A DNA stretch of 46,890 nt from Proteiniphilum sp. Its GTDB lineage: Bacteria > Bacteroidota > Bacteroidia > Bacteroidales > Dysgonomonadaceae. The notes beneath the pieces were generated by a model. It did no database searches, was not told the DNA's origin, and saw nothing but the letters and a program-made list of their open reading frames with translations. Positions 1 to 10,227 of the stretch are shown piece by piece; the first letter of the stretch is position 1, and each line of letters begins with the position of its first letter. Position numbers and translations under genes: made by a program. The stretch lies in NCBI GenBank assembly GCA_011620695.1, contig WOYT01000104.1, forward strand, positions 1 through 46,890, read 5' to 3'.

Positions 1-2
1 AC

Positions 3-305
3 CCTGACGGTAAAATCAAACCGGGACAGTCGGCCAAAATTGAGATCAAACTGGACCAGAAAGAGAATGCCATCATGATCCCGAGTATCGCCAGTGTCAA
101 GGAGATGGGACGCGATATTGCCTATGTCTATGAAAACGGTAAGGCGAGAGAGGTAGAGATCATTACCGGTATGCGCACCTCCTCATCTGTTGAGGTGATC
201 AGCGGCCTCACGGTGGGCGACACCCTGCTGACCACCGGCGTGATGCAGCTCAGAAGCGGCATGCCGGTCAGGATAGGGCAGATGGTACCAAACAGCGCAG
301 AATAA
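3..305 (+). CDS. RND efflux periplasmic adaptor (membrane fusion protein), C-terminal fragment, truncated by window start
   Basis: Frame open from base 3; C-terminal MFP-like sequence (VEIITGMRTSSSVEVISGLTVGDTLLTTGVMQLRSGMPV); directly upstream of RND permease. Confidence 0.85.
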   Translation, partial: PDGKIKPGQSAKIEIKLDQKENAIMIPSIASVKEMGRDIAYVYENGKAREVEIITGMRTSSSVEVISGLTVGDTLLTTGVMQLRSGMPVRIGQMVPNSAE

Positions 306-310
306 AAGAG

Positions 311-3300
311 ATGAACTTTTCGGAATTAAGCATCAAAAGACCGGTACTCGCCACTGTGATGGTCCTGATCATCATCATCTTCGGCATCATCGGTTACACC
401 AGTCTCGCCGTGCGGGAATACCCGAGCGTGGACAACCCCATCATCACCGTGCAGGTCTCCTACCCCGGTGCCAATGCAGAGGTGATCGAGAACCAGATCA
501 CCGAGCCACTGGAACAGAACATCAACGGTATCCCGGGTATCCGCTCGCTGGTCAGTCGCAGCAGCCAGGGCAGCTCCCGTATCACGGTTGAGTTTGAGCT
601 GAGTGTCGATATGGAGACTGCGGCAAACGATGTAAGGGATAAGGTATCCATTGCCCAGCGTTATCTGCCGCGGGATGCCGACCCACCTACTGTTTCCAAG
701 GCCGATGCCGACTCCGACCCCATCATGCAGATCACCATACAGAGTCCTACCCGTTCGCTGCTGGAGCTCTCCGAGATTGCTGACCTCACGGTAAAAGAAC
801 GGCTTCAGACCATCTCCAATGTGAGTGCGGTGGATATATGGGGTGAGTACCGCTACGCCATGCGTCTCTGGCTCGATCCCATTCAGATGGCCGCTTACAA
901 CATCACACCCATGGATGTAAAAAATGCACTGGACCGTGAGAACGTGGAGCTGCCCGCGGGCAGCATCGAGGGGGACTATATCTCACAGTCGATCCGTACC
1001 ATGGGGCTGATGCAGACACCTGAAGAATTCAACAACCTGATCCTGATCGAGGACAACTTCCGTATCGTCCGTTTCCGCGATGTGGGGTATGCCGAACTGG
1101 ATGCCGCCGACCGGCAGAATATCCTACGCCGCAATGGCGTACCGATGGTGAGCTGCGTGATCATCCCACAACCGGGTGCCAACCATATTGAGATTGCCGA
1201 TGAGGTACGCAACCGCATGGAACAGATGAAAAAAGACCTTCCGGAAGATGTGATCCTCGATGTAGCCTTCGACAACACCAAATTTATCAGGGCCTCGATT
1301 GCGGAAGTACAATCAACGGTAATCATCGCATTTATCCTGGTGGTCTTCATCATCTTTGTCTTCCTGCGCAACTGGCGGGTCACCCTGATTCCGGCTGTAG
1401 TGATTCCGATATCCCTCATCGGAATTTTCTTCGTGATGTATCTCGCCGGATTTTCCATCAATGTGTTGTCGATGCTCGCCGTGGTGCTTGCCGTGGGACT
1501 GGTGGTGGATGACGCGATTGTGGTGACGGAGAACATCTTCCAGAAGGTGGAGGCCGGGATGAATCCCAAAGAAGCCGCGATTAACGGCTCCAAGGAGATC
1601 TTCTTCGCCGTCATCTCCACCACCATCACCCTGGTGGCCATCTTCTTCCCGATCGTCTTTCTGGAGGGGATGACGGGACGATTGTTCCGGGAATTCAGCA
1701 TCGTCATCTCAGGAGCAGTGATCATCTCCTCTTTCGTGGCACTCTCATTCGTGCCAATGCTTGCCTCCAAGCTATTGAAGAAGAAAGAGAAACACAACCC
1801 GTTCTACGACAAAACCGAGGTTTTCTTTACCGGGATGAATCGCTTCTACGACCGGATGTTACGCGCTTTCACTCAACGCAAATGGTTGGTGCTACCCATC
1901 CTGATTCTCTCCACCCTGCTGATCGTTCTCTTCTGGAACATCGTTCCATCAGAGATGGCACCCCTGGAAGACCGCTCCCAGATCATGATCCGCAGCACGG
2001 CTCCGGAGGGAGCTACCTTTGAGTTTGTGCGGGATTATACCGACCGCATCGCCGCCCTTGCCGACTCAATTGTCCCGGAAAGGGAGTCGAACATCGTATT
2101 CACCCGTAATGGCTTCAGCATGATACGCCTCATCCTGCCCGACATGCAGGAGCGAGAGCGGAGCCAGATGGAGATTGCCGCGGAACTGTCGGCAGCTGTA
2201 AGGAATGAGAATGCCGCCCGCGCGTTCGTCCAGCAACAGTCCACTTTTGGGGGACGACGTGCGGGAATGCCGATCCAGTACGTGTTGCAGGCACCCAATA
2301 TCGAGAAACTACAGGCGTTCATCCCTCCTTTCCTGGAAAAGGTGAATGCCAGCCCCTATTTCCAAATGGCCGACGTGGACCTGAAGTTCACCAAGCCGGA
2401 GACCCGTATTCTGATCGACCGTGACAAGGCAGCACTGCTCGGGGTAAGTACCCGTGACATCGGTCAGACGCTGCAATACGCGCTGAGCGGTCAACGGATG
2501 GGATACTTCTACATGAACGGTAAACAGTACCAGATACTGGGGGAAATCAACCGCCAGCAGCGCAACACGCCGGTGGATCTGAAAACCATCTACATCAAGA
2601 ACAACATGGGACAGATGATTCAGATGGACAACCTGGTAAAACTGGAAGAGTCGGTAGCCCCTCCACAGCTCTATCGTTACAACCGCTTCAACTCAGCTAC
2701 CATCTCGGCGGGTCTGGCACCCGGTTATTCACTCGGAGACGGACTGGAGGAGATGGACCGCATTGCAGCCGAGGTGCTGGACGACAGCTTCAGAACCGCG
2801 CTGGAAGGTGAGTCGAGAAACTTCAGGGAGAGCTCATCCAGCCTGCTCTTCGCCTTTGGACTGGCCATCCTGCTGATTTTCCTGGTGATGGCCGCTCAGT
2901 TCGAAAGCTTCAAAGACCCGTTTGTCATCATGTTCTCCGTGCCGATGGCACTCTTCGGAGCACTGCTGTTCATGTGGCTCTCCGGCGTAACAATGAACAT
3001 CTACAGCCAGATCGGCATCATCATGCTGATCGGCCTGGTAGCCAAAAACGGGATTCTGATCGTGGAGTTCGCCAACCAGCGTCAACAGGCAGGGCTCAGC
3101 AAGTACAATGCCATCATCGAAGCATCGGTGCTGCGTCTGCGTCCCATCCTGATGACCAGCATCTCCACCATGCTGGGCTTGCTGCCGCTGATGTTTGCCA
3201 CTGGCGAAGGTGCCAATGGCCGCATCGCGATGGGAACAGCGGTGATAGGCGGTCTGCTGATTTCCACCCTGCTCACCCTGTTCGTGGTCCCGGTGATGTA

Positions 3301-3376
3301 CATCTACCTCTCTACCGACAGGGAAGCAAATAACAAAAAGATGAAACAAGAAGAAACCAATCATGCACAGGACTAA
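311..3376 (+). CDS. Efflux RND transporter permease subunit (AcrB/MexB-like, HAE1 type)
   Basis: 1021 aa; N-term MNFSELSIKRPVLATVMVLIIIIFG; TM4 motif VVLAVGLVVDDAIVVTENIFQ; two repeated TM halves. Confidence 0.95.
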   Translation: MNFSELSIKRPVLATVMVLIIIIFGIIGYTSLAVREYPSVDNPIITVQVSYPGANAEVIENQITEPLEQNINGIPGIRSLVSRSSQGSSRITVEFELSVDMETAANDVRDKVSIAQRYLPRDADPPTVSKADADSDPIMQITIQSPTRSLLELSEIADLTVKERLQTISNVSAVDIWGEYRYAMRLWLDPIQMAAYNITPMDVKNALDRENVELPAGSIEGDYISQSIRTMGLMQTPEEFNNLILIEDNFRIVRFRDVGYAELDAADRQNILRRNGVPMVSCVIIPQPGANHIEIADEVRNRMEQMKKDLPEDVILDVAFDNTKFIRASIAEVQSTVIIAFILVVFIIFVFLRNWRVTLIPAVVIPISLIGIFFVMYLAGFSINVLSMLAVVLAVGLVVDDAIVVTENIFQKVEAGMNPKEAAINGSKEIFFAVISTTITLVAIFFPIVFLEGMTGRLFREFSIVISGAVIISSFVALSFVPMLASKLLKKKEKHNPFYDKTEVFFTGMNRFYDRMLRAFTQRKWLVLPILILSTLLIVLFWNIVPSEMAPLEDRSQIMIRSTAPEGATFEFVRDYTDRIAALADSIVPERESNIVFTRNGFSMIRLILPDMQERERSQMEIAAELSAAVRNENAARAFVQQQSTFGGRRAGMPIQYVLQAPNIEKLQAFIPPFLEKVNASPYFQMADVDLKFTKPETRILIDRDKAALLGVSTRDIGQTLQYALSGQRMGYFYMNGKQYQILGEINRQQRNTPVDLKTIYIKNNMGQMIQMDNLVKLEESVAPPQLYRYNRFNSATISAGLAPGYSLGDGLEEMDRIAAEVLDDSFRTALEGESRNFRESSSSLLFAFGLAILLIFLVMAAQFESFKDPFVIMFSVPMALFGALLFMWLSGVTMNIYSQIGIIMLIGLVAKNGILIVEFANQRQQAGLSKYNAIIEASVLRLRPILMTSISTMLGLLPLMFATGEGANGRIAMGTAVIGGLLISTLLTLFVVPVMYIYLSTDREANNKKMKQEETNHAQD

Positions 3377-4733
3377 AGAGTGGTTCATCATACTGCTTTG
3401 CTTTCTGCTCCCCCTTGCCTCCTCTGCACAAGAGCTGATGGATCTGCAGGAGTGTTTACGGAAAGGACTGGAGAACAACTACGCGCTCCGGATCGTCCGG
3501 AACGAGGAGCAGATATCAGACAACAACGTCACCCTGGGTAATGCAGGATTCCTGCCCTCCGTAACCCTCAACTCAGGATATAACCTCCGTAGCAGCAACA
3601 GCGATCAGTTTCCCGCCGGCGAGGAGGCCACCCTCCAGCAGCGCAATGCTTCTACCGGCACCCTGGATGCAGGGGTGAACCTCAACTGGACCCTCTTTGA
3701 GGGATTCAGTGTGCAGACCAGTTACAGGCGGTTACAGGAGTTGAAGAGAGTGGGTGAACTCAACACCCGCCTGGCGGTGGAGAATTTTATCGCCAACCTC
3801 ACTGCGGAGTACTACAACTACGTCCAGCAGCAGATACGTCTGGGCAACCTCAAATATGCGGTGGCGCTCTCCAGGGAACGGCTCCGCATCGTGGAGTCAC
3901 GCTATCAGGTGGGGTCACTCTCACGACTTGATCTGCAACAGGCAAAGGTTTACTTCAATGCCGACAGCTCACTGCTGATCCAGCAATATGAGATCCTGCA
4001 CAGCTCCCGTATCCGGCTAAACGAGATGATGGGTGGCGATGTGAATCACACTTTTGCTGCAATCGATACAACGATTTCCTACAACGCCTCTCTGCAGAAA
4101 GAAGAACTGCTGGAGGATGCCCTGCAGCAGAACACCCAGTTGCTGCTGGCTGTGAAGAACAAAACGCTCAGCGAGCTGGAACTGAAGAGCCGCCAGAGTC
4201 AGAATTTCCCCTATCTCCGGCTCAACACCGGATATGGGTTCACCCATTACAACTACAACAGCGGCACATTGGACCGACAACGCAACTGGGGCCCCACGGT
4301 GGGTGTGACGCTGGGTTACACCCTCTTCGATGGCTTCAATCGCAGGCGAGAACAGAAAAATGCACAGATATCCATTCAAAACCGGCAACTGGAGCTGGAG
4401 CAGAGCAAGCTGGCGCTGGAGAGCGATTTTGCCTATATGTGGATGGCCTATCAGAACAACCTGGAGCTGACACAGCTGGAGGTGGAGAGCCTGGAGAATG
4501 CGAAGCTGAACTATGAGATTGCCATGGAGAGGTATCAGATCGGCGACCTCTCAGGTCTGGAGCTACGTGAAGCACAGAACAGTCTGCTGGAAGCAGAGCA
4601 GCGCCTGCTTACCGCACAGTACAACACCAAGCTATATGAGATCTCACTGCTGCAGGTCAGCGGCAGAGTAGGCGAATACCTGATACCCTTATCACCTCCG
4701 GCAGGTCGATCATCCCCAACAGAGGTACGGTAA
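3363..4733 (+). CDS. TolC family outer membrane efflux protein
   Basis: 456 aa, signal peptide, repeated OEP coiled-coil segments; overlaps RND gene by 14 bp. Confidence 0.92.
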   Translation: MHRTKEWFIILLCFLLPLASSAQELMDLQECLRKGLENNYALRIVRNEEQISDNNVTLGNAGFLPSVTLNSGYNLRSSNSDQFPAGEEATLQQRNASTGTLDAGVNLNWTLFEGFSVQTSYRRLQELKRVGELNTRLAVENFIANLTAEYYNYVQQQIRLGNLKYAVALSRERLRIVESRYQVGSLSRLDLQQAKVYFNADSSLLIQQYEILHSSRIRLNEMMGGDVNHTFAAIDTTISYNASLQKEELLEDALQQNTQLLLAVKNKTLSELELKSRQSQNFPYLRLNTGYGFTHYNYNSGTLDRQRNWGPTVGVTLGYTLFDGFNRRREQKNAQISIQNRQLELEQSKLALESDFAYMWMAYQNNLELTQLEVESLENAKLNYEIAMERYQIGDLSGLELREAQNSLLEAEQRLLTAQYNTKLYEISLLQVSGRVGEYLIPLSPPAGRSSPTEVR

Positions 4734-4858
4734 TGTTGGTGATGATGTTTGGCAATGCCTGTTTGATCGGATAAGACAACAGCTAAGAAAAATTAACATT
4801 CTGATGCGATGAAATGTTCCTTTTTTTGGGAAATAGCAATAGATTACCCATTTTTTTG

Positions 4859-4866
4859 TAACTTTG
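4859..4866 (+). promoter_or_regulatory. Candidate Bacteroidota -7 box (TAACTTTG, consensus TAnnTTTG) for the V-ATPase operon
   Basis: Exact TAnnTTTG match 117 bp upstream of subunit E; no -33 TTTG at canonical spacing. Confidence 0.4.
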
Positions 4867-4982
4867 CTTACTCCATAACAGCATAAAACATGCCTGCATA
4901 AGAGCTCCATTAACCGGAGTTTCATGAGGGGTAACGATGGCAATTAAGCGTCACGCGAGAAACAACATTTAGGAACTACCAT

Positions 4983-5570
4983 ATGGATAAAATTCAGGAA
5001 CTTACCTCAAAGCTTTACACTGAGGGGGTGGAAAAAGGCAGGGAAGAGGCTGAGCGAATCATTGCTGAAGCCAGGAAAAAAGAAAAACAGATCCTTGAGG
5101 AGGCTGAAGCAAAGGCGACCGAGATGATTGCATCAGCACAGAAAGAGCAGGAGGAACGAAAGAAAAACACGGAGGCAGAACTGAAGCTTTACGCCACACA
5201 GGCCGCAGAGGCACTCAAAACAGAGATCATCAACCTGGTAACCGACAAGCTGGCCACCATGAACGTAAAAGCAGCAATGGAAGATAAGAACTTCATGAAA
5301 AAGCTGATCAGCGAATTGGTGATGAACTGGGCCAGGAACGAAAGCCTTACCGTGGGTGTAGAGAATGCTGAAGCACTCAATGCATACATCGCCTCCAACG
5401 CGAAGCACCTGCTCGACAAGGGATTAAAAATCGAATCGGTCAACGGTATCGGGAGCGGGTTTACCCTCTCGCCCCAGGACGGATCCTACAAGGTGCGTTT
5501 CGGCGAGGAGGAGTTCATCAACTACTTCCGCGAGTTCCTGCGTCCGCAGATACAACAGCTCCTCTTTTAA
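4983..5570 (+). CDS. V-type ATP synthase subunit E
   Basis: 195 aa, charged coiled-coil N-terminus (EEAERIIAEARKKEKQILEEAEAKA), first gene of V-ATPase operon. Confidence 0.88.
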   Translation: MDKIQELTSKLYTEGVEKGREEAERIIAEARKKEKQILEEAEAKATEMIASAQKEQEERKKNTEAELKLYATQAAEALKTEIINLVTDKLATMNVKAAMEDKNFMKKLISELVMNWARNESLTVGVENAEALNAYIASNAKHLLDKGLKIESVNGIGSGFTLSPQDGSYKVRFGEEEFINYFREFLRPQIQQLLF

Positions 5571-5612
5571 CACAGAGAGGGAGTAAATCACTCCCCCTGA
5601 TTGTACTTGCCT

Positions 5613-6464
5613 ATGCTATTCAAAAATCAGTATTACTATTTTGTTTCAGGTTTACCTGACTTCTCGTTCGACAGCACCAAACTCCCTTTCACTGTTGATA
5701 GATTTCGGGAGATGCTCTTCGATGCCATCAAACCGGAGGACAGAAAGCTTTTATCCCGCTATTTCCTGCGGTACGACAACGACAACCTCTTTCATTACCT
5801 GAAGAAGAGCGGCGCTGCATGGCGTCCCGCGGGTAACTTCACGCGCGAGGAGCTCGAAGAGCTGGTCAACAGGGTGAAAGCCGATGAGCCCATGGAGCAT
5901 CCGCTGGCACCCGACTACTTCGCAGCAGCTGTCAAAGCCTGGCTGAATGATGAGGGAACCAATGGTGCACGCACCCTGGAGGACCTGATCAGCTCCTTCT
6001 ACATGGACTACGGGCTGGAAGCCAGGAACAGCCTGATTGCCCGCTGGTTTGAGCTGAACCTCAACATAGGAAATATCCTCTCAGCCATCTACGCCCGCAA
6101 ATATGGAATCGACATCCAGAAGGTGGTAGTGGGCAACAATCCGCTGGCTGTCACCATCCGGGAGAATCCCAACGCCCGTGATTTCGGTATCGGACAGGAG
6201 CTGGACTGGTTCGAAACCATCGTGCGCATCTCGGAGGAAAGCGACATTTATGAGCGGGAGCGCAAGCTGGACAAGTTTCGCTGGGATTGGCTCGAGGAGG
6301 AGACCGCCCTGGACTATTTCAACATCGAGTATCTCTTTGCCTATCTCTGCAAGCTGGAGATACTGGAACGGTGGGTCAGCCTCAATGCTGAGGAGGGTGA
6401 ACGAATCTTCCGGGAGCTGATCCAGGAGCTGAAAAGCGGTATCGGCATGCCGGATGATATCTGA
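5613..6464 (+). CDS. DUF2764-family protein in V-ATPase operon (subunit C position)
   Basis: N-term FKNQYYYFVSGLPDFSFDSTKLPFTV resembles DUF2764; between E and A subunit genes. Confidence 0.8.
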   Translation: MLFKNQYYYFVSGLPDFSFDSTKLPFTVDRFREMLFDAIKPEDRKLLSRYFLRYDNDNLFHYLKKSGAAWRPAGNFTREELEELVNRVKADEPMEHPLAPDYFAAAVKAWLNDEGTNGARTLEDLISSFYMDYGLEARNSLIARWFELNLNIGNILSAIYARKYGIDIQKVVVGNNPLAVTIRENPNARDFGIGQELDWFETIVRISEESDIYERERKLDKFRWDWLEEETALDYFNIEYLFAYLCKLEILERWVSLNAEEGERIFRELIQELKSGIGMPDDI

Positions 6465-6489
6465 CAAGGATAAACAACAACAACCATAT

Positions 6490-8271
6490 ATGTTAACAAA
6501 AGGAACAGTAAAAGGAATCATTGCCAACCTGGTCATCGTGGAAGTAAACGGACCGGTATCCCAAAACGAGATCGCCTACATTGACCTCGAGGGTACCCGC
6601 CTCATGTCGGAGGTGATCAAGGTGGTGGGAAAGAATGTCTATGTGCAGGTGTTCGAGAGCACCCGCGGACTGCAGGTGAACAGCACGGTGGAGTTTCAGG
6701 GACACATGCTGGAGGTGGTGCTCGGACCGGGACTGCTGGAACGTAACCTGGACGGGCTGGAGAACGACCTCGACAAGATGGAGGGTGTCTTCCTGAAACG
6801 GGGGGAGTACACCTTCCCGCTCGACGAGGAAAAGGAGTGGTCGTTCAAGCCGCTGGCAACACCCGGCGACAAGGTGACCGGCGGCTCCTGGCTGGGCGAA
6901 GTGGATGAGAACTTCCAGCCGCACAAAATCATGGTTCCATTCGTGATGAAAGAGGAGTATACCCTCAAGAGCATCGTGGAGGAGGGCAACTACAACATCC
7001 ACCACACCATCGCGGTGGTGACCGACCAGGCCGGCAAGGAGCATGCCATCACCATGGTGCAGCGCTGGCCGGTGAAGGTACCGATCACCACCTACAAGGA
7101 GAAGCCGCGTCCCTACAGGCTGCTGGAGACTGGTGTCCGCTCCATCGACACACTCAACCCGATCGTGGAGGGAGGTACCGGCTTCATCCCCGGCGCCTTC
7201 GGTACGGGCAAGACCGTGCTGCAACACGCCATCTCCAAGCAGGCGGAAGCCGATATCGTGATCATCGCTGCCTGTGGCGAACGCGCCAACGAGGTGGTGG
7301 AGATCTTTACCGAGTTTCCCGAGCTGATCGACCCCCACACGGGACGCAAGCTGATGGAGCGTACCATCATCGTGGCCAACACCTCCAACATGCCGGTGGC
7401 GGCACGCGAGGCATCGGTTTACACGGCGATGACCATCGGCGAGTATTACCGCTCCATGGGACTGAAAGTACTGCTGATGGCCGACTCCACCTCTCGTTGG
7501 GCACAAGCCCTTCGCGAGATGAGTAACCGACTGGAGGAGCTGCCCGGCCCCGACGCCTTCCCGATGGACCTGTCGTCCATCATCTCCAACTTCTACGGCC
7601 GCGCGGGACATGTCACGCTCAACAATGGCCAGGAGGGATCCATCACATTCATCGGCACCGTGTCGCCGGCCGGTGGTAACCTGAAAGAGCCGGTGACGGA
7701 GAACACCAAGAAAGTGGCCCGTTGCTTTTACGCGCTGGAGCAGGATCGTGCCGATAAAAAACGATACCCGGCCATCAACCCGATTGAATCCTACTCCAAG
7801 TATATTGAATATCCGGAATTTGAAGAGTTTATCTCGGAACATATCTCCTCCGACTGGATAGAAAAAGTCAATGAGGTCAAAACACGACTGCTCAGGGGGA
7901 AAGAGATCGCAGAACAGATCAATATTCTGGGCGACGACGGTGTACCGGTGGAGTACCACATCACCTTCTGGAAGTCAGAGCTGATCGACTTCATCCTGTT
8001 GCAACAGGATGCATTCGATGAGATTGATTCGGTCACCCCCATCGAGCGGCAGAAGCATATCCTCAACCTGGTGACGGAGATCTGCCGCACCGACTTTCAG
8101 TTCGATCACTTCAACCAGGTGGCTGACTTCTTCAAAGAGCTGATCAACATCGGCAAGCAGATGAACTATGCCGAGTTCCAGTCGGAGCCGTTCAACGATT
8201 ATCAAAAGCAGATGAAAGAGCTGGTATCGGATTTTCGTCTCACTTCGATCGATCAAGCAGCGAATCAATAA
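6490..8271 (+). CDS. V-type ATP synthase subunit A (catalytic)
   Basis: Walker A GAFGTGKT, DSTSRWAQALREMS motif; in-frame upstream ATG at 6454 would overlap DUF2764 gene, MLTKGTVKGI at 6490 preferred. Confidence 0.96.
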   Translation: MLTKGTVKGIIANLVIVEVNGPVSQNEIAYIDLEGTRLMSEVIKVVGKNVYVQVFESTRGLQVNSTVEFQGHMLEVVLGPGLLERNLDGLENDLDKMEGVFLKRGEYTFPLDEEKEWSFKPLATPGDKVTGGSWLGEVDENFQPHKIMVPFVMKEEYTLKSIVEEGNYNIHHTIAVVTDQAGKEHAITMVQRWPVKVPITTYKEKPRPYRLLETGVRSIDTLNPIVEGGTGFIPGAFGTGKTVLQHAISKQAEADIVIIAACGERANEVVEIFTEFPELIDPHTGRKLMERTIIVANTSNMPVAAREASVYTAMTIGEYYRSMGLKVLLMADSTSRWAQALREMSNRLEELPGPDAFPMDLSSIISNFYGRAGHVTLNNGQEGSITFIGTVSPAGGNLKEPVTENTKKVARCFYALEQDRADKKRYPAINPIESYSKYIEYPEFEEFISEHISSDWIEKVNEVKTRLLRGKEIAEQINILGDDGVPVEYHITFWKSELIDFILLQQDAFDEIDSVTPIERQKHILNLVTEICRTDFQFDHFNQVADFFKELINIGKQMNYAEFQSEPFNDYQKQMKELVSDFRLTSIDQAANQ

Positions 8272-8299
8272 AATCAGCAATTCAGCAAATCAACACAAG

Positions 8300-9613
8300 A
8301 TGGCAAAAGCATTTCAGAAAATATATACCAAGATCACCCAGATCACCAAGGCAACCTGTTCGGTAAAGGCTACCAACGTTGGCTATGATGAGCTGGCAAC
8401 CGTGAACGGCAAGCTGGCACAGGTGGTGAAGATTATCGGTGACGAGGTGACCCTCCAGATCTTTGAAGGTACCGAGGGAATCCCCACCAACGCGGAGGTG
8501 ATCTTCATGGGCAAGGCTCCTTCACTGAAAGTGGGAGAGCAGCTCTCCGGACGTTTCTTCAATGCCTACGGCGATCCCATCGACGGGGGACCCGTGCCCG
8601 AAGGTGAAGAGCGTCCCATCGGCGGACCCTCGGTTAACCCCGTGCGCAGAAAACAACCATCAGAACTGATCGCCACCGGTATTGCCGGCATCGACCTGAA
8701 CAACACGCTGGTGTCGGGACAGAAGATCCCATTCTTTGCCGACCCCGATCAGCCTTTTAACCAGGTGATGGCTACCGTGGCACTGCGAGCCAAAGCAGAC
8801 AAGATCATCCTTGGCGGGATGGGGATGACCAACGACGACTATCTCTTCTTCAAGAATGTCTTCAGTAACGCAGGCGCCCTCGACCGCATCATCTCCTTCA
8901 TGAACACCACCGAGGATCCCGCAGTGGAGCGCCTCCTGGTACCCGACATGGCACTGACCGCCGCCGAATATTTCGCTGTGGACAAGAATGAAAAGGTGCT
9001 GGTGCTGCTCACCGACATGACCTCCTACGCCGATGCGCTCTCGATCGTCTCGAACCGTATGGATCAGATCCCCTCCAAAGACTCGATGCCGGGATCACTC
9101 TACTCCGACCTGGCAAAGATCTACGAGAAAGCGGCACAGTTCCCCACCGGCGGCTCCATCACCATCGTGGCGGTCACCACGCTCTCGGGGGGCGACATCA
9201 CCCATGCGGTACCCGACAACACCGGTTACATCACCGAGGGACAGCTCTTCCTGCGACGCGACAGCGACGTGGGCAAGGTGATCGTCGATCCGTTCCGCTC
9301 GCTCTCGCGACTCAAACAGTTGGTGCAGGGCAAGAAGACACGCGAGGATCATCCGCAGCTCATGAACGCGGCCGTCCGTCTTTACTCCGATGCGGCCAAC
9401 GCCAAGACCAAGCAGGAGAATGGCTTCGACCTGACCGATTACGATGAGCGTACGCTCTCTTTCGCCAAGGATTACTCCGAGTTCATACTGGCCATCGACG
9501 TCAACCTGGACACGGAGGAGATGCTCGACAAGACCTGGAAGCTGCTGGCAACATACTTCAAGCCCGCCGAGGTGAACATGAAGAAAGAACTGGTGGATAA
9601 ATACTGGCATTGA
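8300..9613 (+). CDS. V-type ATP synthase subunit B
   Basis: 437 aa; LLTDMTSYADALSIVSNRMDQIPSKDSMPGSLYSDLAKIYEKA typical of V/A-ATPase B. Confidence 0.96.
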   Translation: MAKAFQKIYTKITQITKATCSVKATNVGYDELATVNGKLAQVVKIIGDEVTLQIFEGTEGIPTNAEVIFMGKAPSLKVGEQLSGRFFNAYGDPIDGGPVPEGEERPIGGPSVNPVRRKQPSELIATGIAGIDLNNTLVSGQKIPFFADPDQPFNQVMATVALRAKADKIILGGMGMTNDDYLFFKNVFSNAGALDRIISFMNTTEDPAVERLLVPDMALTAAEYFAVDKNEKVLVLLTDMTSYADALSIVSNRMDQIPSKDSMPGSLYSDLAKIYEKAAQFPTGGSITIVAVTTLSGGDITHAVPDNTGYITEGQLFLRRDSDVGKVIVDPFRSLSRLKQLVQGKKTREDHPQLMNAAVRLYSDAANAKTKQENGFDLTDYDERTLSFAKDYSEFILAIDVNLDTEEMLDKTWKLLATYFKPAEVNMKKELVDKYWH

Positions 9614-10227
9614 TGGCGATCAGATTTCAATATAACAAGACTTCCCGCCAGCAGCTGGAGAAACAGCTGCAGGTGAGGATACGTGCGCTCCCCACCCTGC
9701 AGAACAAGGAGACGGCGCTGCGTATGGAGGTGAAGAAAGCCAAAAAGGATATCGAACAACTGGATGAGGAACTGGAAAAGAGGATCCACTCCTACGACAA
9801 GATGGTAGCTCTCTGGAGCGAGTTCGATCCAACCCTGGTGCGGGTGGAAGATGTAAAGCTCTCCAGGAAGAAGATTGCAGGAGTGGTCCTCCCCATCATG
9901 GAGAAGGTGCAGTTTGAGACCAGACCATTCAGCCTCTTCAACCGGCCCAAATGGTTCCTCGATGGGGTGAAGACCGTGGAAGAGCTGGCCGAGATAGGTA
10001 TCCGGCGCGATTTCCAGGAGATACGACTGAACCGGCTCGAATTTGCCCGTAAAAAAACCACCCAGAAGGTGAACCTGTTCGAGAAGATACAGATCCCCGG
10101 CTACCAGGAGGCGATCCTGAAGATCAAACGATACCTGGAGGATGAGGAGAACCTCTCCAAGTCGTCACAGAAGATCATGCGTGCCCACCAGGAGAGCCGA
10201 AAAGAGGAGGAGGGAAGCATATGGTAG
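9613..10227 (+). CDS. V-type ATP synthase subunit D
   Basis: ATG overlaps stop of B (TGATG); about 204 aa coiled-coil; operon position. Confidence 0.9.
   Translation: MAIRFQYNKTSRQQLEKQLQVRIRALPTLQNKETALRMEVKKAKKDIEQLDEELEKRIHSYDKMVALWSEFDPTLVRVEDVKLSRKKIAGVVLPIMEKVQFETRPFSLFNRPKWFLDGVKTVEELAEIGIRRDFQEIRLNRLEFARKKTTQKVNLFEKIQIPGYQEAILKIKRYLEDEENLSKSSQKIMRAHQESRKEEEGSIW

Noticed and set aside
6493-7959. 488-aa antisense ORF opposite V-ATPase subunit A (similarly 35448-36545 opposite lon and 976-1797 opposite the RND gene)
   Set aside because: Mirror ORFs of GC-biased coding genes; His/Leu/Val-rich composition, no recognisable domain; the sense genes are unambiguous.
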